Source: Bacillota bacterium
GTDB lineage: Bacteria; Bacillota; Limnochordia; Limnochordales; ZCTH02-B6
Length of the DNA stretch: 39,522 nucleotides
Direction: 5' to 3'
Assembly (NCBI GenBank): GCA_017578085.1
Contig: PKQR01000007.1
Span: 1-39,522 of the forward strand
Under the pieces are notes generated by a model. The model made no database searches, was not told where the DNA came from, and worked only from the letters and a program-made list of their open reading frames with translations. The translations under genes were made by a program, and so were the position numbers. Numbering within the stretch: the stretch's first letter is position 1; every line of letters starts with the position of its first letter. This document shows, one piece after another, positions 24,976-32,557 of this stretch.

Positions 24976-26718
24976 TCATGCCACGAACAAATCCACGATC
25001 CGACCTTCTTGCACATCGACCAGCCCTTTATCGGTCACCTTGAGCTCGGGGCTGACGGCCAGGGTCAAGGCGCCGAGGGCCATAAAGGGGCTGGGATGGG
25101 TGAAACCGAGCTGGCCCAAGGCGGCCCGGAAGGCCCGCACTTGCTCGGCTACCTGCTCCACCGGCAGGGGCGACACGATGCCGCCCACGGGAAGGTGCAC
25201 CGCCGCCAAGATTTGGCCGTCCAGGGCGGCCGCCATCCCGCCGCCGCGCTCGACAACCCAGCGGGCGGCAGCCGCCATGTCGGAGGCGGAACGGCCGACC
25301 ACCAGGAGGTTGTGGCTGTCATGTGCCCACGTGGACGCCACCGCGCCCCGCTCCAGGGCCTGGTGCAGCAAACCGTAGCCCCGCGTCCCGGTCCGCCCGT
25401 GCCGCTCGAACACCGCCGCCAGGCACAACCCGGCGGCTTCCCACTGCAACTGCCCGTCGGCCACGGGCACTTCGTGCACCTCGGCCGCGGTGTAGGTGGT
25501 CTTGCGGCTCAAGGCCATTACGCGCACCCGGGCCGTCGCGGCGGAGCTTCGGACGGGGACGACGAAGTCCTCAGGCCCCGGCGGGGCGATGCGCACCGTC
25601 TGCAGCGCTTCCTCGGGTACGGTGTAGGCCGGCAGTTCCACCACAAGCCGGCCGTCTTGAGCCACTAGGCGCCCGCGGTGGAACACCAGCTCGGCGCGGA
25701 ATTCCTCCAGACTGGGGGTCAAGACGATGTGCGCGAGCAGCCCCGGGGCGATGGCTCCCCGGTCGTAGAGCCGCATGCGCCGGGCAGGCGCCAGCGTAGC
25801 AGCCCGAATGGCTTCCACCGGCGACAGCCCCCGTTGGATGGCTGTGCGCAGGATGTGGTCGAGGTGGCCTGTGCTCACTAGGTCGTCGGGCAGGACGTCA
25901 TCGGTGACCAGGCAAAGGTTGAGGCTCTTGGCAGCCGCCTCGGCCGTCTTTAACGTCTCCGGCGTCAACGACTTGTATTGCAGCTGCAGCGTGACGCCAG
26001 CCCGCAGCCGCTCCAAGGCCAGCTCCGGCGTGACCAAGGTGTGGTCGGAGTTTACCCCGGCCGTGACGTACGCCGCCAGGTCCCGCCCCGTCAAGTTGGG
26101 GGCGTGGCCTTCGATGACCGCCCCCAGGGCGACGGCCCGCGCCAGGATGTCGGCTGTGCGGCCCGTCTGGGCGATGACCCCGGGAAAGTCCATCACTTCG
26201 CCCAGAGCGATCATCTCGGGCCAGCTCAAGAGCTCTTGCACCTCATCGGGCCCGATGGCGGCTCCGGCGGTTTCCAGGGGCGAGGCCGGCACGCACGAGG
26301 GCACCTGCCAGAAACAATCCAGTGGCAGCCCCCGGCCTGCGTCTACAAACATGCGAATTCCCGCCAGCCCCATCACGTTGGCGATCTCATGCGGATCGGC
26401 GATGATGGTCAACACGCCGCGGGGAACAAGAGCCGCTGCGAAGGCCGGCGGCAGCACCATGCTGCTCTCCACATGCAGGTGGCTGTCGATGAGGCCCGGC
26501 ACCGCGTAGCGGCCGGCACCATCCACGACTTCCTTGGCGACCGGCACGGGAGCTTCCCCGGGGAATACCGCCGCGACGAGCCCCGCCGCGACCCCGATGT
26601 GGGCGGGATATATCTCGCTGGTGAATACGTTCACAAGACGTACATTGCGGATGACCAGGTCGAAAGCCGCCTTGCCTGCGGCGGCCAAAGCGGCCCGGCG
26701 CCGCTCTTCGGCACCCAA
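24976..26718 (-). CDS. ade: Adenine deaminase
   Basis: About 580 residues of the amidohydrolase superfamily, the usual length for Ade/AdeC. FDLVIRNVRLVNVFTSEIYPAHI opens the beta-sandwich. VPGLIDSHLHVESSM carries the metal-binding histidines, GVLTIIADPHEIANVMG follows, and VIEGHAPNLTG, HTLVT and LVTDDVLPDDL complete the metal centre. The reaction is adenine to hypoxanthine plus ammonia. TTG 26718 is the best start, because GAGGAGGAG lies about seven bases upstream. The open frame continues to 27012 but has no family similarity there. No purine riboswitch was recognised upstream. Confidence 0.92.
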   Translation of the reverse strand: MGAEERRRAALAAAGKAAFDLVIRNVRLVNVFTSEIYPAHIGVAAGLVAAVFPGEAPVPVAKEVVDGAGRYAVPGLIDSHLHVESSMVLPPAFAAALVPRGVLTIIADPHEIANVMGLAGIRMFVDAGRGLPLDCFWQVPSCVPASPLETAGAAIGPDEVQELLSWPEMIALGEVMDFPGVIAQTGRTADILARAVALGAVIEGHAPNLTGRDLAAYVTAGVNSDHTLVTPELALERLRAGVTLQLQYKSLTPETLKTAEAAAKSLNLCLVTDDVLPDDLVSTGHLDHILRTAIQRGLSPVEAIRAATLAPARRMRLYDRGAIAPGLLAHIVLTPSLEEFRAELVFHRGRLVAQDGRLVVELPAYTVPEEALQTVRIAPPGPEDFVVPVRSSAATARVRVMALSRKTTYTAAEVHEVPVADGQLQWEAAGLCLAAVFERHGRTGTRGYGLLHQALERGAVASTWAHDSHNLLVVGRSASDMAAAARWVVERGGGMAAALDGQILAAVHLPVGGIVSPLPVEQVAEQVRAFRAALGQLGFTHPSPFMALGALTLAVSPELKVTDKGLVDVQEGRIVDLFVA

Positions 26719-26906
26719 GATTAGCTCCTCCTCGTAACTGCGGCCATTTCTGGGACCCTTCGGTTCCCACTCAGGAGGATACGACACCCGCGAGGCCACT
26801 CCTGGCTCATCCGGGCAAGGCGGCGAACGGCCGGCCTGGGGTTGTACCGGGGTGGGGCGGGAGTGGGGCGGGCACCCCCTCAGGAGGGAATCGCCAGACG
26901 TCCGAC

Positions 26907-26936
26907 TTGATTCCGGCTGCAGTAGTGCACTAATAT
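26907..26936 (+). promoter_or_regulatory. Promoter of the GntR/ABC/DUF4097 operon
   Basis: TTGATT (26907-26912) and TAATAT (26931-26936) are separated by 18 bases and lie about 50 bases upstream of the regulator ATG (26989). The -10 box lies in an AT-rich patch unusual for this GC-rich window and overlaps the palindromic operator. Confidence 0.6.
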
Positions 26937-26948
26937 TATAGTGCACTA
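26923..26948. promoter_or_regulatory. Twin TAGTGCACTA operator
   Basis: Two identical perfect 10-base palindromes, TAGTGCACTA, occupy 26923-26932 and 26939-26948 with 6 bases between (16 bases centre to centre). They overlap the -10 box and predicted start site. YtrA-type GntR regulators bind AGT(N)ACT palindromes of this sort at their own promoters, so autorepression by the adjacent gene product is the natural reading. Confidence 0.75.
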
Positions 26949-26988
26949 GTGATGTGGGCGCAGCGGCCGCCGGGAGGGGTATAAGCCG

Positions 26989-27462
26989 ATGAAGCTCAAA
27001 CTGGACCAGCACTCACCCATATACCTCCAGATCATCGATGAGTTCAAGCGGCAGATCGCCCGGGGCGACCTGCGGCCTGGAGACCGGATCCCATCCCAGC
27101 GGGAGCTGGCGATGATGGTGCAAGTCAACCCCAATACCGTGCAGCGCGCGTACAGGGAGATGGAGCTCATGGGCATTACGGAGACGCTGCGGGGCCAGGG
27201 AACTTTCATCACCCAGGACCCCGAACGGCTGGCCGCCATCCGCCGCGAGATGGCCAGCCGGGCATTGGTCGGTTTCGTGCAGGAGATGCACGCGCTCGGC
27301 TACGGGCGCGACGAGATGATCGAGATGGTGCGGGGCACGTGGGACGAGTTGTTCGCTGCGCAGGCCGCCCCAGCGCAGCCGGGCGCCCCGCCGCAGCACG
27401 CCGCCCAGTCGCAGCGGTCCGGCACCGAAGGAGGTGAATCCCGTGGCGACGGTCGTGTTTGA
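26989..27462 (+). CDS. GntR-family regulator, YtrA subfamily
   Basis: 157 residues. The N-terminal winged helix reads SPIYLQIIDEFKRQIARGDLRPGDRIPSQRELA and NPNTVQRAYREMELMG, ending GQGTFI. The short C-terminal part (about residues 80-115) is the small helical dimerisation domain of the YtrA subfamily rather than a ligand-binding domain. The tail from about residue 125 is rich in Ala, Pro and Gln. The ATG at 26989 is preceded by GGGAGGGG. Its 3' end overlaps the start of the ATPase gene. It probably represses its own operon through the twin palindromes. Confidence 0.9.
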   Translation: MKLKLDQHSPIYLQIIDEFKRQIARGDLRPGDRIPSQRELAMMVQVNPNTVQRAYREMELMGITETLRGQGTFITQDPERLAAIRREMASRALVGFVQEMHALGYGRDEMIEMVRGTWDELFAAQAAPAQPGAPPQHAAQSQRSGTEGGESRGDGRV

Positions 27463-28138
27463 CCGGGTGACCAAGCGTTTCGGCCGCGTGCGGGCCCTGG
27501 ACGAATTGTCCGTCACCATCCGGGAAGGGAGCATTCTCGGGCTGCTTGGGCCCAACGGCAGCGGCAAGTCTACCATGCTCAAGCTCATCGCCGGCCTGTA
27601 CCGGCCCGATTCGGGTACGGTGACCATCGACGGGATGCAGCCGTCGACCAAGACCAAGGCTATGGTGGCCTACCTGCCGGAGATCGACTACCTCTACGGC
27701 TGGATGACGGTGCGGCAAATTCTGGACTACGTCAGCGCCTTCTACAAGGACTGGGACGCAGCGCGGTGCCGGGAGCTCGTCAAGTTTATGGGCCTCAACC
27801 CGGAGGCGACGGTGAGCCGGCTTTCCAAAGGCATGCGGGCCCGCCTCAAGATCGTGGTGGCCATGAGCCGGAGCGCCCCGCTGATCGTCTTGGATGAGCC
27901 CTTGTCGGGCATCGACCCGCCGTCCCGGCTGCGGGTGCTCCAGGCCATTGTCTCCGAGTTCCGGGAGGACAGCCAAACCGTGATCATGTCCACCCACGAC
28001 GTGGCCGACAGCGAGAACCTGTTCTCGGACGTGCTCTTCCTCAAGGCGGGGAAGGTGGCCCTGATGGGCGAGGCCGAGCGGTTGCGGGAAGAACGGGGCA
28101 AGTCCATCCGGGACCTGTTTGAAGAGGTGTATGCCTGA
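27443..28138 (+). CDS. ABC transporter ATP-binding protein (YtrB-like)
   Basis: About 231 residues. Walker A is GPNGSGKST, the signature LSKGMRARL, Walker B LIVLDEPLSGID and the switch His is in MSTHD. The LSKGM signature is typical of ATPases paired with small six-helix exporters downstream of YtrA-type regulators. GTG 27443 is preferred with AAGGAGGTGA upstream; GTG 27434 lies inside that ribosome binding site. The stop overlaps the permease start in ATGATG, so the genes are coupled. Confidence 0.9.
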   Translation: MATVVFDRVTKRFGRVRALDELSVTIREGSILGLLGPNGSGKSTMLKLIAGLYRPDSGTVTIDGMQPSTKTKAMVAYLPEIDYLYGWMTVRQILDYVSAFYKDWDAARCRELVKFMGLNPEATVSRLSKGMRARLKIVVAMSRSAPLIVLDEPLSGIDPPSRLRVLQAIVSEFREDSQTVIMSTHDVADSENLFSDVLFLKAGKVALMGEAERLREERGKSIRDLFEEVYA

Positions 28139-28902
28139 TGTGGTGGCAGCAATACAAGAAGGAAATCCTGGGAAACCGCACGGAGCTGCTGTTCCTGATC
28201 GGCGCCTACCTGCTGTGGACGCTCTTCCTCCTGTCCAGGATCGGGCGCTGGGACGAGGGCGCCATCATCGCGGCGTACTTCGCCCCGGCCACGGGCATCT
28301 TCCCCTTGTGGGCCTTGTGGACCTCGGTGCAGTTGTACCGGCAGGAGTGGCGGGAAAACACCAGCTACCTCATGCTGAGCCTCCCGGTGCGGGCGCGCGT
28401 CATCACCAGCGCCAAGCTGGCCATGCTCCTCACCGGCGCCGTCGCGTTCTTGCTGCTGTTTGCCGCCGGCGGCTGGCTCATCTTGGACCGGACGGGACTG
28501 TTGGCCGAGATCCGGGCGGAGGTCTTCCCCCTTGTGCCCCCGGAGTACTGGGTCAAGATGTCCCTGCTCGGCTGTGGCTTGCTGCTGGCTGGCCTCGTCG
28601 TCATCGCGCTGGTGGCCCAGTTCGCGTACGTGTTCAGCCGCCTGTTCAAGCGGTTTCAAGGCCTTGTCATGGTGTGGAGCTGGGTGCTCCTCTTTTGGCT
28701 CCTGGGCCGCGTGGGGGACTTTGGGCTGCGGTGGCTTGCGTTCCTGCCTGACTTCCACCTGCGCGCCTTAAGCGTGGGCAACGGCATTCCCGAGTTTGAC
28801 ATGGTGGCCATCGAAAGCGGCCCCTTTGTGGCCATGGCCCTGTTTGTCGTCGCCTTGTATGCGTTGTTCAATGCGGTGCTTGAGCGGGCCGTCGAGGTGT
28901 GA
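28138..28902 (+). CDS. ABC transporter permease, six-helix type
   Basis: 254 residues with about six hydrophobic segments: LLFLIGAYLLWTLFLL, IFPLWALWTSV, LTGAVAFLLLFAAGGWLIL, LLGCGLLLAGLVVIALVAQFAYV, VMVWSWVLLFWLLG and FVAMALFVVALYALFNAVL. WRENTSYLMLSLPVRARVITSAKL is the conserved cytoplasmic loop of ABC-2-like permeases. It should form the membrane part of the transporter with the preceding ATPase. The substrate is unknown; related operons respond to cell-wall-active antibiotics. Confidence 0.82.
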   Translation: MWWQQYKKEILGNRTELLFLIGAYLLWTLFLLSRIGRWDEGAIIAAYFAPATGIFPLWALWTSVQLYRQEWRENTSYLMLSLPVRARVITSAKLAMLLTGAVAFLLLFAAGGWLILDRTGLLAEIRAEVFPLVPPEYWVKMSLLGCGLLLAGLVVIALVAQFAYVFSRLFKRFQGLVMVWSWVLLFWLLGRVGDFGLRWLAFLPDFHLRALSVGNGIPEFDMVAIESGPFVAMALFVVALYALFNAVLERAVEV

Positions 28903-28931
28903 CGGGCGCTTGCGCCTAAGGAGGCTGTTCC

Positions 28932-30056
28932 ATGGGTTTTAAGCGGACGCTGATTCTGGGCTTCTTGATCCTTTCGGCCATCGCCGTTTGGGACCTGACC
29001 AGCTTCGGCGTGGATGACTTCATTGGGATTGTGGAGAGCGATTTGGTGCGCATCGACGGGCAGCAGGGCCGGCTCCCCGCGCAGAACCCGGACTATGAGG
29101 AACACCGGCAACTGGAGCCGCTGGCGGGCGTCCGCCAAGTGGCCATCGAGGGTCTTGCCGGTCAGCTGGACGTCGTGCGTTCGGAAACCGATCAAGTCAC
29201 GGTCGAGTACTCGATCCGGCTTTGGGGCGACGGCAGCCCGCAGCAGCTGGCCGAGGCGGCGGCTGTGCTGTCGGAGCAGGTGGCCTCAGGCTTGGTGCAG
29301 GAGGGCGACTCGGTGCGTCTCGCCGTGAGGCGGTCGGCCGACCTGCCCGCTGGCGTCCGGGCCATGCGGGTGGCGGTGCGGCTGGCGGTGCCGGACGGCA
29401 CCAGCTTGGCGGCGACGCTCACGGGGGACGCCCGGGTGGAAGGCATCGCCGGCGCGGTTGACCTGCAGCTGGGCGGCGGCAACGTGGCGGTGCGGCGCGT
29501 GCAAGGGCCGGTGGAGGTTGACGGCAACTTCGGCAACGTGTCGCTGGAACAGCTGAGCGGCCCCGTCCATGTCGATCTGACGGGCGGCAACGTGACCGGG
29601 TGGGACATCGCCGGTTCCGTCACCGGCCGCGTGAATATGGGTGAGCTCGACCTGGACCGCATCGGAGGAGATGTGGACTTCACGGTCGAACGGGGTGCGG
29701 CCCGTGTCAAGGACGTGGGCGGCAACGTGAAGCTAACCGGCAGCTTCGGCGAGGCGCGCATCGACGGCGTCCAGGGCGATGTTACGGCGGAGCTATCCTT
29801 TGGTTCCTTGAGGGTCCGGGGTGTCCGGCGGGCCGCGGACGTTTCCGTGCGCTTCGGCGACCTGGAGCTTGTCCTCGAGGGCGAAGGCGGCTGGAGCGTG
29901 CAGGCCGCGGCCGAGCGGGGCTCACTGGAAACCACGCTCCCGCTGCAGCGGGAGGGGAGCGAGCGGAGCCCGCGGCTTTCGGGCGTCATCGGCGACGGCG
30001 CTTACCCGGTGCGGGTGGAGGTGCAGCAGGGAGCCGGGCGGCTGGTGCGGCGGTAG
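28932..30056 (+). CDS. DUF4097-like membrane-anchored beta-repeat protein
   Basis: 374 residues. One N-terminal transmembrane helix (about residues 6-22) is followed by an extracellular region of repeated beta strands. LQLGGGNVAVRRVQGPVEVDG, LTGGNVTGWDIAGSV and GGNVKLTGSFGEARIDG show an alternating pattern with recurring G-N-V and G-D-V turns, as in DUF4097/LiaG-type adhesin-like proteins. No enzyme motif is present. It lies 29 bases after the permease gene with AAGGAGG upstream, making it the fourth member of the GntR/ABC operon. A role in envelope sensing or stress is inferred from such neighbourhoods. Confidence 0.8.
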   Translation: MGFKRTLILGFLILSAIAVWDLTSFGVDDFIGIVESDLVRIDGQQGRLPAQNPDYEEHRQLEPLAGVRQVAIEGLAGQLDVVRSETDQVTVEYSIRLWGDGSPQQLAEAAAVLSEQVASGLVQEGDSVRLAVRRSADLPAGVRAMRVAVRLAVPDGTSLAATLTGDARVEGIAGAVDLQLGGGNVAVRRVQGPVEVDGNFGNVSLEQLSGPVHVDLTGGNVTGWDIAGSVTGRVNMGELDLDRIGGDVDFTVERGAARVKDVGGNVKLTGSFGEARIDGVQGDVTAELSFGSLRVRGVRRAADVSVRFGDLELVLEGEGGWSVQAAAERGSLETTLPLQREGSERSPRLSGVIGDGAYPVRVEVQQGAGRLVRR

Positions 30057-30095
30057 CCGAGGCCCACGGCCGCCCGCCGGACCGGGTGCGGCCGG

Positions 30096-30132
30096 ACGCT
30101 TGGGCGCGGAGCCGCGCTCGGCGCCCAAGCGT
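30096..30132. terminator. Long perfect hairpin between convergent genes
   Basis: ACGCTTGGGCGC (30096-30107) pairs perfectly with GCGCCCAAGCGT (30121-30132), and the loop itself contains GAGC/GCTC. It lies between the DUF4097-like stop (30056) and the DUF2200 stop (30162). There is no T-run on either side, so termination may depend on structure alone. Confidence 0.6.
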
Positions 30133-30161
30133 GGCTTCAGGACTCACAGAGGCTGCGTACG

Positions 30162-30524
30162 TCAGCTCCGGAGAATCTTCTCCATCGGCTTGCCCTTGGC
30201 CAGCTCATCGATGAGCTTATCCAGGTAGCGGATCTCCCGCATGAGGGGGTCCTCGATGGTTTCCACCCGGACGCCACAAACGCAGCCGGTAATCAACTGC
30301 CGGTTGGGATTGGGCTGGGGGGCTTGGGTGAAGAAGGTTTCAACGTTCGTCCCCTTTTCCAGGTGCGCCTCTAGCTCCGCTTGGCTGTAACCCGTCAGCC
30401 AGCGGATGATCTCGTCCACTTCCTCCTTGGTGCGCCCCTTCTTTTCAGCCTTGGCCACGTAGTTGGGGTACACCGCGGCAAAGCTCATGGTGAAGATCCG
30501 GTGTTTGGTCGTGGGTTGCGTCAT
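30162..30524 (-). CDS. DUF2200 family protein
   Basis: 120 residues that match DUF2200 almost throughout: HRIFTMSFAAVYPNYVAKAEKKGRTKEEVDEII, WLTGYSQAELEAHL, NVETFFTQAP, ITGCVCGVRVE and IRYLDKLIDELAKGKPMEKILR. The family is small, soluble and of unknown function; some members are described as resembling DNA-binding or stress proteins without proof. The ATG is at 30524. It appears to be a single-gene unit between two plus-strand operons. Confidence 0.9.
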   Translation of the reverse strand: MTQPTTKHRIFTMSFAAVYPNYVAKAEKKGRTKEEVDEIIRWLTGYSQAELEAHLEKGTNVETFFTQAPQPNPNRQLITGCVCGVRVETIEDPLMREIRYLDKLIDELAKGKPMEKILRS

Positions 30525-30862
30525 GCTGGGCCCTCGCTTCCGTGGCGGCGATCAACCGGCGTGCCCCGTCGCCCGTCGGCGCGCCCTCGGGTTTATGCCA
30601 CGGGCACTACTTGGCCACCGCTGGGAGTTCATCCTGCGCAGGGGGGCAAATTCTGATGATGGTAGTGGTTTCCGTCGCTCCATACTGTCGGTGGAACGAG
30701 GTAACGGGCCGGTGAGGCCGTAGGGCCGGGCCCGCAAGCTACTGGACTACGGTTCTCCCTCCGAGCCCCCCCGTCAGGCCCACCGTTGGTATAACCTGCC
30801 GCCATCGGTCGCACACTACCAGCGGTCAAAAAAGCCACAACGACCGGTGGCGAAGCGAATCC
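30525..30862. other. 338-base intergenic region upstream of the ger operon
   Basis: It separates the divergent DUF2200 and gerA genes. No open frame here has family similarity, codon support or a good ribosome binding site. It holds a GGCC-rich stretch near 30705-30745 and a TATAAC at 30790-30795 without a matching -35 box. CACACTA at 30822-30828 is one base off a sigma-G -10 (CATACTA), but no -35 element lies at the right distance. The ger promoter must lie here but I cannot place it. Confidence 0.6.
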
Positions 30863-32557
30863 ATGCCCAACTGGTTGCGTTCCCTTTTTTCCTGGCTCAA
30901 GCGACGACGCCCGGCCTTCCTGCGCCCCTCCGTGGACAGCGGTCGGGTGCAGCGGGCCATCGAAGAACGGGTGGCCAAGAAGCCCGAGTCCATTCCCGAC
31001 CAAGGTTTCCCGGGTGTCCGGATCGGTACGCAGGTGGAGGCCAACTTGGCGGCGATCCGCGAGCTCTTGGGCAATGCTCCCGATCTGGTCATGCGGGACC
31101 TCCGGATCGCCGGCAGCTTCCGGGCGGCGGTCGTCTTTTTTGACACCCTTGGCCGCTCGGAAATGGTGGCGACCCAGGTCATCGAGCCGCTGGCTTACGA
31201 GGCCGTGCGGAGCGGCCTCAAGGTTCCGACCGACCTGGCTCGGCTAGAACAATGGATCCGCACCCAAGTCGTCAACGCCACCAGCATTACCGTGGAAACC
31301 GAGCTGGACCAAGTGGTGCGGGATTTGTGCCACGGCAAGACCGCGTTGTTTGTGGAGCGGCTGCCGCACGCCATCATCGTCGATCTGGCGGGCTACGACA
31401 CTCGCAGCGTGACCGAGCCCGTCGGCGAGCCGGTGGTGCGCGGCCCCCGGGACGGTTTCGTGGACAACCTCAAGACCAACATGTCCCTCATCCGCCGGCG
31501 CGTCGGATCGCCCTTGCTGCGCTTTGAGCGGATGGAGCTGGGCCGATGGACCAGGACGCCCGTCGTCATCGCCTACATCCACGGGCTTGCCGACGAGGCG
31601 CTCGTGCAGGAAGTGCGGCGGCGGCTTTCAGCCATCGACATCGACGGCATCATCGACACGAGCTACATCGAGCATTTTATCGAGGACACTCCCTACACCA
31701 TCTTCCCCCAGGTGCTCAACACCGAGCGCCCCGACATAGTGGTGGCAAGCCTCCTTGAGGGCCGGGTGGCCATCTTGGCGGAGGGCAGCCCCTTTGCCCT
31801 CATTGTCCCGACCACGCTGTGGATGCTCATGCAAGCCGCCGAAGACTACTACCAACGCTGGGACGGCGCTACGCTGGTGCGCCTCCTGCGTTACATCCTG
31901 GTGGCGGCGGTGGTGCTCTTCCCATCCATTTACGTGGCAGCCACCACCTTTCACCCGGAAATGCTGCCGTCCACCCTGCTCATCAGCATCGCCGCGGCCC
32001 GGGAAGCGGTGCCCTTTTCCTCTTTTGCCGAGGTCCTGCTCATGGAGATCACCTTCGAAGCCCTCCGCGAGGCGGGGGTGCGGCTGCCGCGCCCCATCGG
32101 CCAGACCATCAGCATCGTGGGCGCCATCGTCATCGGGGAGGCGGCCGTGACGGCCCAGATCGTGTCGGCGCCCGTGGTCATCATCGCGGCGTTTACAGGG
32201 ATTTCGTCCTTTGTCATCCCTCACTTCAATTTGGGCATCGGGTTTCGCATCGCCCGCTTCTTCATCCTCCTGCTGGCGGGCAGCCTGGGGCTATTGGGTA
32301 TCTCCATCGGCGTGATGCTGATGATCTTGCACCTAGCCGCCCTACGGTCCTTCGGCCAGCCGTACCTGGCGCCTGTCAGCCCCTTGCGCTGGTACGAACT
32401 GGGTGACACCATCGTGCGGTTGCCCCGGTGGGTCATGCGCCGCCGGCCGCGGCCCACCGGCGCGTCCGTCCGGCGGGGAGTCGAGTTCCTGCCCCAAGGT
32501 TCCACGGACGCTCCAGAGCGGGGGGAGGGATCGCTCCGTGCATCCCCGGGAGACTAA
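30863..32557 (+). CDS. gerA: Spore germinant receptor subunit A (GerA/GerKA family)
   Basis: 564 residues. The N-terminal soluble domain (to about residue 310) includes the family signature EPVVRGPRDGFVDNLKTNMSLIRRRV and DTSYIEHFIED. The membrane domain begins after LIVPTTLWMLMQAAEDYYQRW and holds four to five helices, with SFAEVLLMEITFEALREAGVRLPRPIG and GAIVIGEAAVTAQIVSAPVVIIAA. The A subunit sits in the spore inner membrane and, with B and C, senses germinants. ATG 30863 is chosen although its ribosome binding site is weak (GGTGG about 13 bases upstream). The stop lies beyond the gerB start, so the genes overlap. Confidence 0.94.
   Translation: MPNWLRSLFSWLKRRRPAFLRPSVDSGRVQRAIEERVAKKPESIPDQGFPGVRIGTQVEANLAAIRELLGNAPDLVMRDLRIAGSFRAAVVFFDTLGRSEMVATQVIEPLAYEAVRSGLKVPTDLARLEQWIRTQVVNATSITVETELDQVVRDLCHGKTALFVERLPHAIIVDLAGYDTRSVTEPVGEPVVRGPRDGFVDNLKTNMSLIRRRVGSPLLRFERMELGRWTRTPVVIAYIHGLADEALVQEVRRRLSAIDIDGIIDTSYIEHFIEDTPYTIFPQVLNTERPDIVVASLLEGRVAILAEGSPFALIVPTTLWMLMQAAEDYYQRWDGATLVRLLRYILVAAVVLFPSIYVAATTFHPEMLPSTLLISIAAAREAVPFSSFAEVLLMEITFEALREAGVRLPRPIGQTISIVGAIVIGEAAVTAQIVSAPVVIIAAFTGISSFVIPHFNLGIGFRIARFFILLLAGSLGLLGISIGVMLMILHLAALRSFGQPYLAPVSPLRWYELGDTIVRLPRWVMRRRPRPTGASVRRGVEFLPQGSTDAPERGEGSLRASPGD

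Noticed and set aside
26935..26940. TATAAT on the minus strand as a promoter for ade
   Set aside because: No -35 match 15-19 bases upstream; the sequence is part of the plus-strand operator/promoter.
26719..26988. Purine riboswitch upstream of adenine deaminase
   Set aside because: No conserved three-way junction core or loop-loop motifs could be found on the minus strand.
30790..30795. TATAAC as a sigma-A -10 box for gerA
   Set aside because: No acceptable -35 box at the right distance, and ger operons are usually forespore-specific.
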